DNA from: Pseudomonas chlororaphis
GTDB lineage: Bacteria; Pseudomonadota; Gammaproteobacteria; Pseudomonadales; Pseudomonadaceae
Direction: 5' to 3'
Assembly (NCBI RefSeq): GCF_001921865.1
Contig: NZ_MSCT01000006.1
Span: 264,057-328,056, forward strand
Length of the DNA: 64,000 nucleotides
The notes under the pieces were generated by a model. That model was not told the DNA's origin and did no database searches. It saw only the letters and a list, made by a program, of their open reading frames with translations. Made by a program: the position numbers and the translations under genes. Numbering within the stretch: the stretch's first letter is position 1; every line of letters begins with the position of its first letter. This document shows positions 8,046 through 15,977 of this stretch, piece after piece.

Positions 8046-9191
8046 GTGAAGAAAATATGCACTCTTGTCTTGCTTCTTTTTTCTGTTGTGGTTTTGGCTA
8101 AGACTACAGTTGTACCACCTCTGGTATCTGATAGTTCATCACAGTCAGCGGTGGCCGTCAGAACACCCCATGATTTAACGCGCCAGGAAATAATAAACAT
8201 TCTTATCAATGGTAATTATCGTCCTGATTTTACACTTATTGCTTCTCATCGTGCACAGGTTGTGGGCGTCGACCTGCCTGAAAACTCGATGTCTGCCATT
8301 AAAAATGTCGCAATACATTCGCCCGTTGAAATTATAGAGCTGGATATTAAAACCTCTCGTGATCACATCCCCTATCTGATGCATGATAATTATCTGCAAC
8401 GCACAACCAATTTTGTTGATAACAACCCCGGTATTCCTGATGATCAAGACTACGGGAAAAGTGTTCTTCAGTATCCCGAGTCAATGCTTAAAGCGCTGTT
8501 CCTGAAACTGCCTGATTTTTCATTAACAACTGAGTCTCCTCCGACATTCAGAGAAGCACTTCTTTGGGTGAAAAAAAATACACAACTTCTTATTAATATT
8601 GATATCAATGATGATGCTGTTTTTCAGGATGTGTGGAATGTAGTGAAAGAAGAAAATGCATTTGATGTTTGTATTTTTAAGGGTGGATACAGTTATAGTG
8701 AATTTAAAACAAGGTTTTATGACACGCTCACCGATGAGCAAAAAAATAAACTGATTTATTTTCCAATCATACCTGGCTCTACTGAAAGTAATCAGGACAA
8801 GTCATTAAACTTCTATCATGACTGGGAAAAACAACCTCTGCAGATAGCCAAAGGCTATGAGGTTGGGTACCGGAAAGACAGCCCAGGAGCAAAATTTTCT
8901 AATGAGGCTGCATTGTTAAATGTTGTCTCTGATGTCAGAAAAGTAAATCGTGTCAGGGTTAATGTTTTTTCAACATTGCCTGATACCTATGAAGGAAGAT
9001 ACAGAGGGAATGTAAATATTAACCAGTGCTGTAATGCAGTGTTCGATTCAAGGGGGGACTGGCAGTACTTACTCGATCCTCAAAATACGCACACACTGGA
9101 TAAAGGTGTCAATGGTTATATTATTACCGACGATCCGGCTACATTGGATATGTATTTATCAGGTGTAGGTAGGCGAGATTTGACTAACTAA
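8046..9191 (+). CDS. Exported glycerophosphodiester phosphodiesterase-family protein
   Basis: 381 residues from GTG 8046, chosen because GAGG lies 7 bases upstream and it directly opens a signal peptide (MKKICTLVLLLFSVVVLA). The GDPD metal and catalytic residues are present: HR at 68-69 (IASHRAQ), E79-N80 (LPENS), E98-x-D100 (IIELDI) and H113-D114 (LMHDN), so the enzyme is probably active on a phosphodiester substrate in the periplasm or outside. It follows ureC by 105 bp on the same strand and precedes the LamG gene by 36 bp. The central part (to residue about 330) has no further motif I recognise. Composition is island-like. Substrate is unknown. Confidence 0.8.
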   Translation: MKKICTLVLLLFSVVVLAKTTVVPPLVSDSSSQSAVAVRTPHDLTRQEIINILINGNYRPDFTLIASHRAQVVGVDLPENSMSAIKNVAIHSPVEIIELDIKTSRDHIPYLMHDNYLQRTTNFVDNNPGIPDDQDYGKSVLQYPESMLKALFLKLPDFSLTTESPPTFREALLWVKKNTQLLINIDINDDAVFQDVWNVVKEENAFDVCIFKGGYSYSEFKTRFYDTLTDEQKNKLIYFPIIPGSTESNQDKSLNFYHDWEKQPLQIAKGYEVGYRKDSPGAKFSNEAALLNVVSDVRKVNRVRVNVFSTLPDTYEGRYRGNVNINQCCNAVFDSRGDWQYLLDPQNTHTLDKGVNGYIITDDPATLDMYLSGVGRRDLTN

Positions 9192-9227
9192 TGTGAAACG
9201 TTGCCAGGCATCAGGAAGAGGTCAGCC

Positions 9228-11234
9228 ATGAGAATATTAATTTTTATCTTATCTTTTTTACTCGCGATAAAATGCTCAGTGGCACAGGAGGTCTTCTTCA
9301 AAACAAATACTATGCTGAAAACAGATGTTCCTGCCCATATGTACCCGTTCGACTCAAATGATAATGGCATGAATCTTTATAATGATTTTGTTTCGCAGGA
9401 TATAAGTTTTTCGCTGAAATCTAAAAATGGAGAGATTTCAGATAGTGTTGTTGACAGGAATTATCAAAAAAGTGCTATTGGATTTATCTCCCATACAACT
9501 AATCTCGTCTTGCCCTCATTGGTCACGCAGGGTTTTCTTGATAAAAATAACGGCTTTACACTCAGTGGCTGGATGAAGATAGATGATATCAATAAAGATC
9601 GGGTAATCGGATATATCGGTCATGGTCAGCAGGTAAAGGTAGCCTTTCTGATAAAACAAAAACGCCTTTATATTGAAAAACTATCACCCTTTGCAGATAA
9701 AAAATTGCTTCCTGTTGCTCATATGAATGAAGGTTTTAGCTATGATGAAAAAACGAATCCAGTAAATGATGATCTCACTAATGGCTTTTTTTATTTCGCC
9801 ATTGGAAGTGATAATAAAACTACCCGACTTCATATTTCCCAGCCGGGTGGTCGCCTCCAGTCTCAGTGGTTTTATTTTAGCCTGCTCGGGGATATTTCGG
9901 CTGATGATGAAATCCACTTTGGCAAAGCACCTTATAACAACGGCTTGGCATCTGAGTTTGATCCTGTTTCTGCTCTTGATGATATTATGGTTTACAATAG
10001 GCTTCTTCAGCCGGAAGAGGCGCTAAATGCTTTTTATTTACAGTCTCCGCTCTATCCCGGTGTGTCCTACCGTTTTGAAAACAGCAAGAAGCAGGTTATT
10101 CAGTCTGAGGAGTCTGATAATGTTACTGGCAAAATAAAAAATGACAAATGGTATGCTTGGAAGCCTTTGCAGCCGGAAAACACGGGGCCATTATCCAGCG
10201 ATCGCTGGCTTATTCATACTGCAAAAAGTCGCGGCACTGATAAATTCATGTGGGTAGCACTTGAGAACGCGCGTACTGGCGATACTCCCTATGAGGGGTA
10301 TCTGCGGGGATTATCTTATTTTTATCAAAATCATGGCTGCCTGTTTTATTTTGACGAAAATCTTATTGACTCTTCAAAAGCGTGGGGTATTACCAAGCGA
10401 TGTACATTTAACATGGAGCGAGTTGATAATGACCCCAGTTCGTATTACACCGTCGGCGATGCCAATCAAATAAGATTCTGGAGCCGAAACTATCCAACTT
10501 ATTCACTTGGTTCTGATGGTGATTATTTATATCTTGATGATTCTGCTCCAACAATGGGAATTGTGTCAGCTGAGAAAATACTCAGAGGGCCGGAAGTCAG
10601 CTTGTCAAATTTTAAGCACAAGGTGATATTACAAAATGTTGGCGGAACCATCAGAGCAGCTAAGGATAATCTGGCTGTCTCCAGAACGGTTGTCACTTTA
10701 GATAAAGAAATTCCTTACAGTATTGTTGATCTTAATATGCCGCTAACACACTTTGCTAACAGGACGAGATACCTGCGATTTTATCAGCAGGTCAGCGAGC
10801 CTCCCCTTGAGCGTTCAGTCTTTTCTCTTAAATTTCATTCCAGTGATAATCTGAACATCTATAGAAAAATTTCTGTTATGACTGATCCTGGAAGTTTTTT
10901 GCCTGATAACATTATTCAGCCAATTTTTGGTCCTGAAAATGAAAACGAAAATGGTTACATGAGCACTCAGTCAACTCGATTTGAATGGCAGTTTGTTGCA
11001 GTCAATGTGCCTGATATAAATACAAAGGTTGGTGACAAAACCTATTATGCTATTCGTGCAAATAATAATAATGGCAGTTATCTTTTGGGAAGAAGTAATC
11101 GCTTCTGCCCGGAAAATATTCCATCTGAGTGTTTTACTATAATAGCCGGCAAGGGAGCATTTAATCCTGATGGTACACCTAAAAATGATTTTCTTTGGAT
11201 AGTCAATGAAACGAGTGAGCTCGTTTCACCTTGA
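9228..11234 (+). CDS. Exported LamG/concanavalin-like domain protein
   Basis: 668 residues from ATG 9228, preceded by GAGG and opening with the signal peptide MRILIFILSFLLAIKCSVAQ. Residues about 109-271 resemble a LamG/concanavalin A-like jelly-roll: FTLSGWMKIDD early and the typical closing motif ALDDIMVYNRLLQPEEALNAF. The remaining 400 residues are rich in aromatic and Asp/Asn residues with no family I can name; two late cysteines (RFCPENIPSECF) could form a disulfide. LamG domains usually bind carbohydrates or glycoproteins. It is the last gene of the operon and is followed by a hairpin terminator. A lectin-like or toxin-like surface protein is possible, but not shown. Confidence 0.65.
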   Translation: MRILIFILSFLLAIKCSVAQEVFFKTNTMLKTDVPAHMYPFDSNDNGMNLYNDFVSQDISFSLKSKNGEISDSVVDRNYQKSAIGFISHTTNLVLPSLVTQGFLDKNNGFTLSGWMKIDDINKDRVIGYIGHGQQVKVAFLIKQKRLYIEKLSPFADKKLLPVAHMNEGFSYDEKTNPVNDDLTNGFFYFAIGSDNKTTRLHISQPGGRLQSQWFYFSLLGDISADDEIHFGKAPYNNGLASEFDPVSALDDIMVYNRLLQPEEALNAFYLQSPLYPGVSYRFENSKKQVIQSEESDNVTGKIKNDKWYAWKPLQPENTGPLSSDRWLIHTAKSRGTDKFMWVALENARTGDTPYEGYLRGLSYFYQNHGCLFYFDENLIDSSKAWGITKRCTFNMERVDNDPSSYYTVGDANQIRFWSRNYPTYSLGSDGDYLYLDDSAPTMGIVSAEKILRGPEVSLSNFKHKVILQNVGGTIRAAKDNLAVSRTVVTLDKEIPYSIVDLNMPLTHFANRTRYLRFYQQVSEPPLERSVFSLKFHSSDNLNIYRKISVMTDPGSFLPDNIIQPIFGPENENENGYMSTQSTRFEWQFVAVNVPDINTKVGDKTYYAIRANNNNGSYLLGRSNRFCPENIPSECFTIIAGKGAFNPDGTPKNDFLWIVNETSELVSP

Positions 11235-11294
11235 TATTTCGGTTCAGGAGAAGAATTTATCAGTATGCGACGGTATGATATTTCCCGATATACC

Positions 11295-11343
11295 GATTAC
11301 GCAGGCAACATATTTTATATCGCCTGCGTAATCACGTCTTTTT
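11295..11343 (+). terminator. Terminator of the urease-like operon
   Basis: Perfect 12-bp inverted repeat, gattacgcaggc (11295-11306) and gcctgcgtaatc (11322-11333), loop of 15, then a run of six T at 11338-11343. It lies 60 bp after the LamG stop codon. Confidence 0.6.
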
Positions 11344-11380
11344 TGCTAGTCTGCGTGGTCTGTTCTTATAGCGTGGCATG

Positions 11381-12088
11381 TTATAAAAAGTGTTTTAACG
11401 GTACAAACGCCAGCATATCTGTAAAAGCACAATACTGAAGCGGCTCAATTGTAACCTCCGGAGCCTGATGAATCACCAGCTGATTTAGTTTCTCTTGCAA
11501 ATGGAGCAAAGCCTCTTTTTCATTGGGCAAGGCGTAATAAATTCTGTAGCCGACTGTTGAGTGGAAATGGTAGCTATTCAGTGTAGTTTCAGGTAAACCA
11601 ATCGCCTGCATCATCCGGTGGCGAAAATACCGCAACCACTCAGAAACCGAAGTGTTTCCAGGTTGTAAACTGACAACCAATTTTTTTTCAAGGGGCTGAA
11701 ATCCTGTTGCACGCATCAGTAATGGCGGGGCAGGGTCCAGGGTAAGATTATTTATCTTATTAAATATTTTCATCGTGATCTCTGGCCAGCTTTCTGATCG
11801 GGAAATATCTTCAGGCCAGTCCGCATCAGGTTTTATGCGCGATGCTTCCGAAAGAATATCCAGGCCGGTCATATGGTAGCTTGCCAGAGGTGTGTAAGCA
11901 TATTGTGACGAGAATTCAGAGCATTGCACGATATCTCTTGCTTTCCGTGCCATCTCAAAAAAGTCGCTGTCAGATGGTATTCGGCCTACGCAGGTGATAC
12001 CTGGAAAATAGAGGGCATTTCCTTCAGAATCCCATTTTCCACCGGGTAAAATTTCTTTAGTAGGCTGATGTTGTCCACTGTTTTTCAT
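11381..12088 (-). CDS. 2H phosphoesterase superfamily protein (DUF1868-like)
   Basis: 235 residues from ATG 12088, preceded by GAGGCAACA; a longer frame beginning with TTG at 12133 lacks a ribosome site. Two H-x-T motifs define the 2H fold: SYHMTG (His72, Thr74) and HFHSTVGYRI (His176, Thr178). FPGITCVGRIP near the start and the first motif resemble the DUF1868 branch. Members act on 2',3'-cyclic or other nucleotide phosphodiesters; the substrate here is unknown. It converges on the urease-like operon, its 3' end meeting the operon terminator. AT-rich like the rest of the island. Confidence 0.65.
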   Translation of the reverse strand: MKNSGQHQPTKEILPGGKWDSEGNALYFPGITCVGRIPSDSDFFEMARKARDIVQCSEFSSQYAYTPLASYHMTGLDILSEASRIKPDADWPEDISRSESWPEITMKIFNKINNLTLDPAPPLLMRATGFQPLEKKLVVSLQPGNTSVSEWLRYFRHRMMQAIGLPETTLNSYHFHSTVGYRIYYALPNEKEALLHLQEKLNQLVIHQAPEVTIEPLQYCAFTDMLAFVPLKHFL

Positions 12089-12142
12089 TGTTGCCTCAAC
12101 GTTGTCAAAAGAAGAAGTTTCAATACCTGTCAAAGAAAGACT

Positions 12143-12480
12143 AAGTCACCCCAGATTCTCTAGACACCTTGCAAGCTCATTGCGTAACGCTTTTCAAACT
12201 CTACTGGCGACAGCTGATTGTTGAAATCATGGTAGCGTTTTGTGTTGTAGAACACTCGATGTAATCGAACATATCACTACGAGTCCCTTCTCGTGTGGTA
12301 TAGATTTTCCGCTTGATCCGTTCCTGTTTCTGACGCTGGAAAAAGCTCTCGGCCACGGCGTTGTCATGACAGTTGCCTCGACGACTCATGCTGGCGACCA
12401 CATTGTTCGCCTTCAAAAAATTGCGCCAATCGGAGCTGCTGTACTAGCTGCCTTGATCGGAATGAGGTAGCGTCGGACAG
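12143..12480 (-). mobile_element. IS3-family transposase relic (OrfB C-terminal part)
   Basis: Read on the minus strand, fragments of an IS3-type DDE integrase follow in order: a HSDQGSQYSS-like segment around 12450-12478, then SDWRNFLKANNVVASMSRRG and NCHDNAVAESFFQ (with the catalytic glutamate), then after a frameshift FNNQLSPVEFEKRYAMSLQGV ending at about 12165. The right terminal repeat ends near 12143 (taagtcacccc). The 5' part of the element is missing. About 56 bp of its 3' end are repeated, inverted, at 3784-3845. The frameshift and truncation make it non-functional. Confidence 0.8.
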
Positions 12481-12566
12481 GAATGGGCGAGTACTAGGCA
12501 TGTGACCCAGTGTTATCTATATGTAAAAGACTTGGTCGGAAAATTTAGGATGCCAGTGCGGAGGTA

Positions 12567-12582
12567 CTATCTCTCCGCCATA
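12567..12582 (+). repeat. Right attachment repeat
   Basis: ctatctctccgccata, the second copy of the tRNA-Ser 3' end, marking the distal island boundary. GC-rich chromosomal sequence resumes after it. Confidence 0.75.
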
Positions 12583-12588
12583 CAAATG

Positions 12589-12623
12589 AAAGCCCCGTAG
12601 CTGAACAAGCTACGGGGCTTTTT
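12589..12623 (+). terminator. Rho-independent terminator, probably the ancestral tRNA-Ser terminator
   Basis: AAAGCCCCGTAGCT (12589-12602) pairs with AGCTACGGGGCTTT (12608-12621) around a 5-base loop and is followed by further T residues. Its place just past the right attachment repeat suggests it originally followed the tRNA gene. Confidence 0.8.
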
Positions 12624-12833
12624 TGTTTCTGCGGTATCCAGCTGCCACCTCGTGCCGTTTTGGCCTTGCTTCGCTATTGATGTCATCTCATGCGCCGCTC
12701 CTCCTTCGATCCTGCCAGGGTGTTGTCACGGGAATAAGGCTGTTCTTTGCGCTCTTTGAGAAGTGTCTGATATTCGCTTCCATGACTTTTGCCTAGCCTG
12801 ACCCGGACTGAGTGAACGGGCAGGGAGGCTGGA
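12624..12833. other. Non-coding junction between island and Hpt gene
   Basis: No gene, hairpin or clear promoter could be supported here; it presumably carries the promoter of the downstream Hpt gene. Confidence 0.3.
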
Positions 12834-13322
12834 ATGGATAGGCAGGGAGTACAGGTCGTCGCGGTGTCGGAGAGGGAAGGTGTCAGCGCCGACATGAGTG
12901 CAGACGAAGCGGTGCTTCAGGCGCTGCGCAGCGGTTCCGCGATGCCGTTGTTGGAGGTGCTGGGCAGGCTCATGGACCTGGCTGGCGACAATGAGCAGGC
13001 CGCACGGCAGCTCATCGACAACGTGATGACGTATCAGGTGCAAGACCTTGAACAACTGCGTGTGTACAGGGAGCGGAACGACCGGCAGGCCATTGCCCGG
13101 TTGTGCCACAAGATGGCTGGGGCTGCCTGTGTGCTGAAGTACCAACCGTTGATCTCCAGCTGCCAGCAACTGAAGGAAATCTGCATCGAAGGGCCTTGGT
13201 CGGTGCTGCTGGAAAGGGCGCAGTCGGTCGAGCGGGCGCTGCTCAACCTCAAGGACATCTGCTGTGTAGCCATACGGGATGATGGGCCGATCAACCTGAG
13301 AGAACTGCCTCGTGAGCGTTAG
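12834..13322 (+). CDS. Stand-alone histidine phosphotransfer (Hpt) domain protein
   Basis: 162 residues. The phosphorylatable histidine is His92 in ARLCHKMAGAACVLKY, which fits the Hpt helix pattern H-K-x-x-G. The helices before and after it are amphipathic and no kinase or receiver domain is attached. GGGAGG precedes the ATG by 5 bases. It lies next to a convergent RcsB-like response regulator and a fimbrial operon, so it probably relays phosphate from a distant hybrid kinase to that regulator. The partner kinase is not in this window. Confidence 0.75.
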   Translation: MDRQGVQVVAVSEREGVSADMSADEAVLQALRSGSAMPLLEVLGRLMDLAGDNEQAARQLIDNVMTYQVQDLEQLRVYRERNDRQAIARLCHKMAGAACVLKYQPLISSCQQLKEICIEGPWSVLLERAQSVERALLNLKDICCVAIRDDGPINLRELPRER

Positions 13323-13423
13323 TGCCTGCTGCACTGAAGAATGGTGCCCGGCGTCCTGTCGCGAAACCGAAAAATGCGGGTTCCACAACGAGCAGATGTC
13401 CATGCGCTGCTGTGTCCAAAGGG

Positions 13424-14053
13424 CTAGATGATTCCTTTTTGCCTGGCAATTTCAATCAGTGCCAGGAGATTGGACGTGTTGAATTTTTTCAAGAGCCTTA
13501 CTTTGTAGGTGCTGACCGTTTTGTGGCTGATGAGCAACGTCTCGGCAATTTCCCTGTTGTTGAGACCCTGGGCCAGTAGCCTGAGCGTGGTGATTTCCCG
13601 GTTGGTCAATTGAGAGGCTGCAATGCTCTGCAATCGGTTGGTGTGGATACTTTCCTGCAATAAAACCAAAGAGCTTTCAGGAAAGTAGGTGTGCCCTGAT
13701 AGCAATGCCTTTACCGCATCACCAACTTCACCCAGGGCCTCGTCCTTGCAAATGAACCCTGATGCGCCTCCGTGCAGGCAACGGACGGCAAAGTTTTTCG
13801 AATCGCTGGATGTCAATATCAGCGTTTTTACCAGAAAGTTATTAGCCTTGAAGTGAGTCAGTACGGATAACCCGTCCAGTTGGGGCAGGTCGAGGTCAAG
13901 TATGACCAAGTCCGGTTTGTACGTTCGTACCACTTGGATCGCATCTACGCCATTGTCGGCTTCGGCGGCGATATGGTGCCCATTTCGCTCAAGTATGACT
14001 CTCAGGGCAACTCTGACCAGTGGATGGTCGTCGACTATTACTATGCTTCCCAT
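13424..14053 (-). CDS. RcsB/BvgA/FimZ-type response regulator
   Basis: 209 residues. Receiver domain at about 1-120 with acidic pocket D8/D9, phospho-acceptor D53 (VILDLDLPQLDG) and the later SxK and CKDEA lysine region. LuxR-type helix-turn-helix at about 147-200 (LTNREITTLRLLAQGLNNRE, then TVSTYKVRLLKKF). Such regulators control fimbrial operons in Pseudomonas and Bordetella. It is transcribed away from the fimbrial operon across a 516-bp shared region, and converges with the Hpt gene, whose product is a likely phosphodonor. A decayed paralogue lies in the island at 3846-4446. Confidence 0.88.
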   Translation of the reverse strand: MGSIVIVDDHPLVRVALRVILERNGHHIAAEADNGVDAIQVVRTYKPDLVILDLDLPQLDGLSVLTHFKANNFLVKTLILTSSDSKNFAVRCLHGGASGFICKDEALGEVGDAVKALLSGHTYFPESSLVLLQESIHTNRLQSIAASQLTNREITTLRLLAQGLNNREIAETLLISHKTVSTYKVRLLKKFNTSNLLALIEIARQKGII

Positions 14054-14569
14054 GGGGTGTTCTCTCTATAGGTGTTGCGTGTATAGGTTTTATATTTTTA
14101 CTCTCTATATTTAATCTTGCTTATTGAGATTCGGCCTGTGTTGGGCGCTCGCTGCGCCGGCCGGCGGTAGACTCCTTTCATTTTTATAGGGTGACTAGCT
14201 AGTTCGTCTCGGACTACTGCCTTGCAGTCTCTTGAGCGCGGAGCTAAATGCTGCGGATTGAAGAAGTACACAGTCTTGTCTCATAAGTAAAGACGAAATC
14301 AATGGGCAGTTGATTAAGATTTTTCTGATGGGCGGTTCGGCCGTCTCTCAATTCAAAATCGAAGCTCGATCGGTAAGCTACGGCTTCCTTTGACTACCTG
14401 TTTCGGGGTGTCAAAGGTCCTGGCTAATTGTTGTCGACTAATCGACTTGGACTTTGAATGAGAGAGGCTTGAGGCTGTCGTGGCTGAAGTGATTTGGTCA
14501 TGGCTGAGCCGGAGAGTTCGATCAATTAGATCAACTTTCTTTGCCGATCGATATGAACAAGGAAATCAC
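14054..14569. other. Divergent regulatory region of the fimbrial operon
   Basis: 516 bp without a supported gene between the response regulator and the first fimbrial gene. It is noticeably less GC-rich than its neighbours, which is common for regulated surface-structure promoters. It must hold both divergent promoters and probably regulator binding sites, but I cannot assign individual boxes. Confidence 0.45.
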
Positions 14570-15133
14570 ATGAAACGTACATCTTTTTTGTCCCTGGCAA
14601 CTTCCGGCTTGATGCTGGCCGCGCTGGTACCTTCGTTGTCCTATGCCACCGACGGCGTGATCAACTTCTCCGGCAGCATCACTGACGCGACCTGCGACAT
14701 CAACGGCAAGGCGCCGGGCGAAGGCAACATCACCAACGTGGAACTGGGTCGTATCTCGCCGTCTACCTTCGTGAAGGTTGGCGACGCCTCGGCGTTCGAG
14801 AAATTCCAACTGGTACTGTCCGGCGCCAAGTGCACCGATGGCAGCAAGGTCGCCATCGACTTCGATCAGGTGGGGAACGTCGACTCCGCTAGCGGTAACC
14901 TCAAGCTGATCGGCAGCGCTCCGGCAACCGGCGTACAAATCCAGATCTACAACGACGACACCGCGGCGGGCAGCAAAATCCAACTCGGCCAGGCGGAAGC
15001 TTCGCCACAAACCGTCACTGTCAAGGACAACACCGCGATTCTCAAGTACAAGGCCAACTACGTCGCGACTACCGCCGGTGTTACAGCCGGTTCGGGTATT
15101 TCCTTCGTTCGCTACACCCTTTCGTACAAGTAA
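14570..15133 (+). CDS. Chaperone-usher major fimbrial subunit
   Basis: 187 residues from ATG 14570, preceded by AAGGAAATCAC; an upstream in-frame start lacks a signal peptide. Signal peptide MKRTSFLSLATSGLMLAALV, cleaved after SYA. The mature start TDGVINFSGSITDATCDING and the paired cysteine in SGAKCTDG are typical of the type-1 fimbrial Ig-like fold, and the C-terminus ends in FVRYTLSYK with the penultimate tyrosine recognised by the chaperone. First gene of a seven-gene operon resembling P. aeruginosa cupB. As first and shortest subunit it is probably the shaft pilin. Confidence 0.9.
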   Translation: MKRTSFLSLATSGLMLAALVPSLSYATDGVINFSGSITDATCDINGKAPGEGNITNVELGRISPSTFVKVGDASAFEKFQLVLSGAKCTDGSKVAIDFDQVGNVDSASGNLKLIGSAPATGVQIQIYNDDTAAGSKIQLGQAEASPQTVTVKDNTAILKYKANYVATTAGVTAGSGISFVRYTLSYK

Positions 15134-15160
15134 GCCCCACTAACGCTCAAGGAGTAAGTC

Positions 15161-15916
15161 ATGACGCCGAAAGCGCATGCTGTTTATTCTTTCGTTCTCG
15201 GCGTTATGTTCTTGGGCGTATGTTCTGGAGCGGCACAGGCGTCGATCATCATTGAAGGGACTCGTTTGGTTTACCCAGGGGATGCCCGTGAAGTAACAGT
15301 GAAGATCAATAATGCCGGTGCCTCTCCGGTTCTGGCACAAAGCTGGTTGGACGACGGCGATGCGAGTAAGAACCCCGAGGAAATCAAGGTTCCCTTCCTG
15401 TTGTCTCCTGCTGTTATCCGATTGGATAAAAATAGTTCCGCCGCAATACGCATCACTTATACAGGTGAGGAACTTGCAAGGGACCGTGAGTCATTGTTCT
15501 GGCTCAATGTGCTGGAAACGCCTCCTCGTAAAGAAGCCGACGAAAATGTCTTGCAGTTTACTTTCAGGACTCGGATCAAGGTGTTTTTCCGTCCCGGCAA
15601 CTTGAGTTCGGGGGCGGATCGGGCACCGAACCAACTTGAATGGAAATTGGATGAAACAGCCAAGGGGGTAACGGGTACGCATGCGGCTATAAAAGTTACT
15701 AACCCTACGGCCTTTTATATTTCTTTCGGTAAAGTCGAAGTCGCCACGGACAAACAACGTATTGCTGTCAACGACGCAATGGTCGCGCCATTCAGTAGCG
15801 AGACTTTTCCGCTGCCGGCAAATGCTCCGCGAATAGATCGCAAGTCTTCTGTTCATTACGAAGTCATCAATGACTTTGGCGGGCGACGTGTGCTTGAGAA
15901 ACCGTTGTCGCTGTAA
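15161..15916 (+). CDS. Periplasmic fimbrial chaperone 1
   Basis: 251 residues with AAGGAG before the ATG. Signal peptide ends near AQA (CSGAAQASIIIEGTR). The PapD-like signature is present: GTRLVYPGDAREVTV, QSWLDDGD, PFLLSPAVIRLDKNSSAAIR with the conserved arginine and lysine that anchor the subunit carboxylate, and ESLFWLNVLETPP. It folds and caps pilus subunits in the periplasm for delivery to the usher. Base composition is somewhat lower in GC than the genes after it. It lies 27 bp after the subunit gene. Confidence 0.92.
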   Translation: MTPKAHAVYSFVLGVMFLGVCSGAAQASIIIEGTRLVYPGDAREVTVKINNAGASPVLAQSWLDDGDASKNPEEIKVPFLLSPAVIRLDKNSSAAIRITYTGEELARDRESLFWLNVLETPPRKEADENVLQFTFRTRIKVFFRPGNLSSGADRAPNQLEWKLDETAKGVTGTHAAIKVTNPTAFYISFGKVEVATDKQRIAVNDAMVAPFSSETFPLPANAPRIDRKSSVHYEVINDFGGRRVLEKPLSL

Positions 15917-15977
15917 CAGTGCTTTTTACCAAGAGCCTCTGTCATGTCTATAGCGTCGCGCAATACTGGTATCGAAT

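Larger units (their letters stand above)
3431..12582. mobile_element. AT-rich genomic island at tRNA-Ser, integrase absent
   Basis: The 16-bp sequence ctatctctccgccata, which includes the tRNA 3' end, occurs at 3431-3446 and again at 12567-12582, the direct-repeat signature of tRNA-targeted integration. Between the copies GC content falls sharply (for example 23 of 60 bases in 5941-6000, against 38 of 60 in 2641-2700), codon use is AT-rich and IS relics occur at both ends. No integrase or excisionase frame is visible, so the element seems fixed. Cargo: decayed regulators, urease-like operon with exported GDPD and LamG proteins, and a 2H phosphoesterase. Confidence 0.8.

Noticed and set aside
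11265..11438. 57-codon Cys-rich membrane frame listed as a gene
   Set aside because: It contains a perfect terminator hairpin and has only a distant AGGAG site, so it is kept as a finding, not a feature.
12131..12133. TTG start for the 2H phosphoesterase
   Set aside because: No ribosome site, and ATG 12088 follows GAGGCAACA with the conserved region starting after it.
12551..12580. Possible second tRNA fragment (atgccag-like sequence before the right repeat)
   Set aside because: Only scattered short matches to tRNA-Ser outside the 16-bp repeat; no stems can be drawn.
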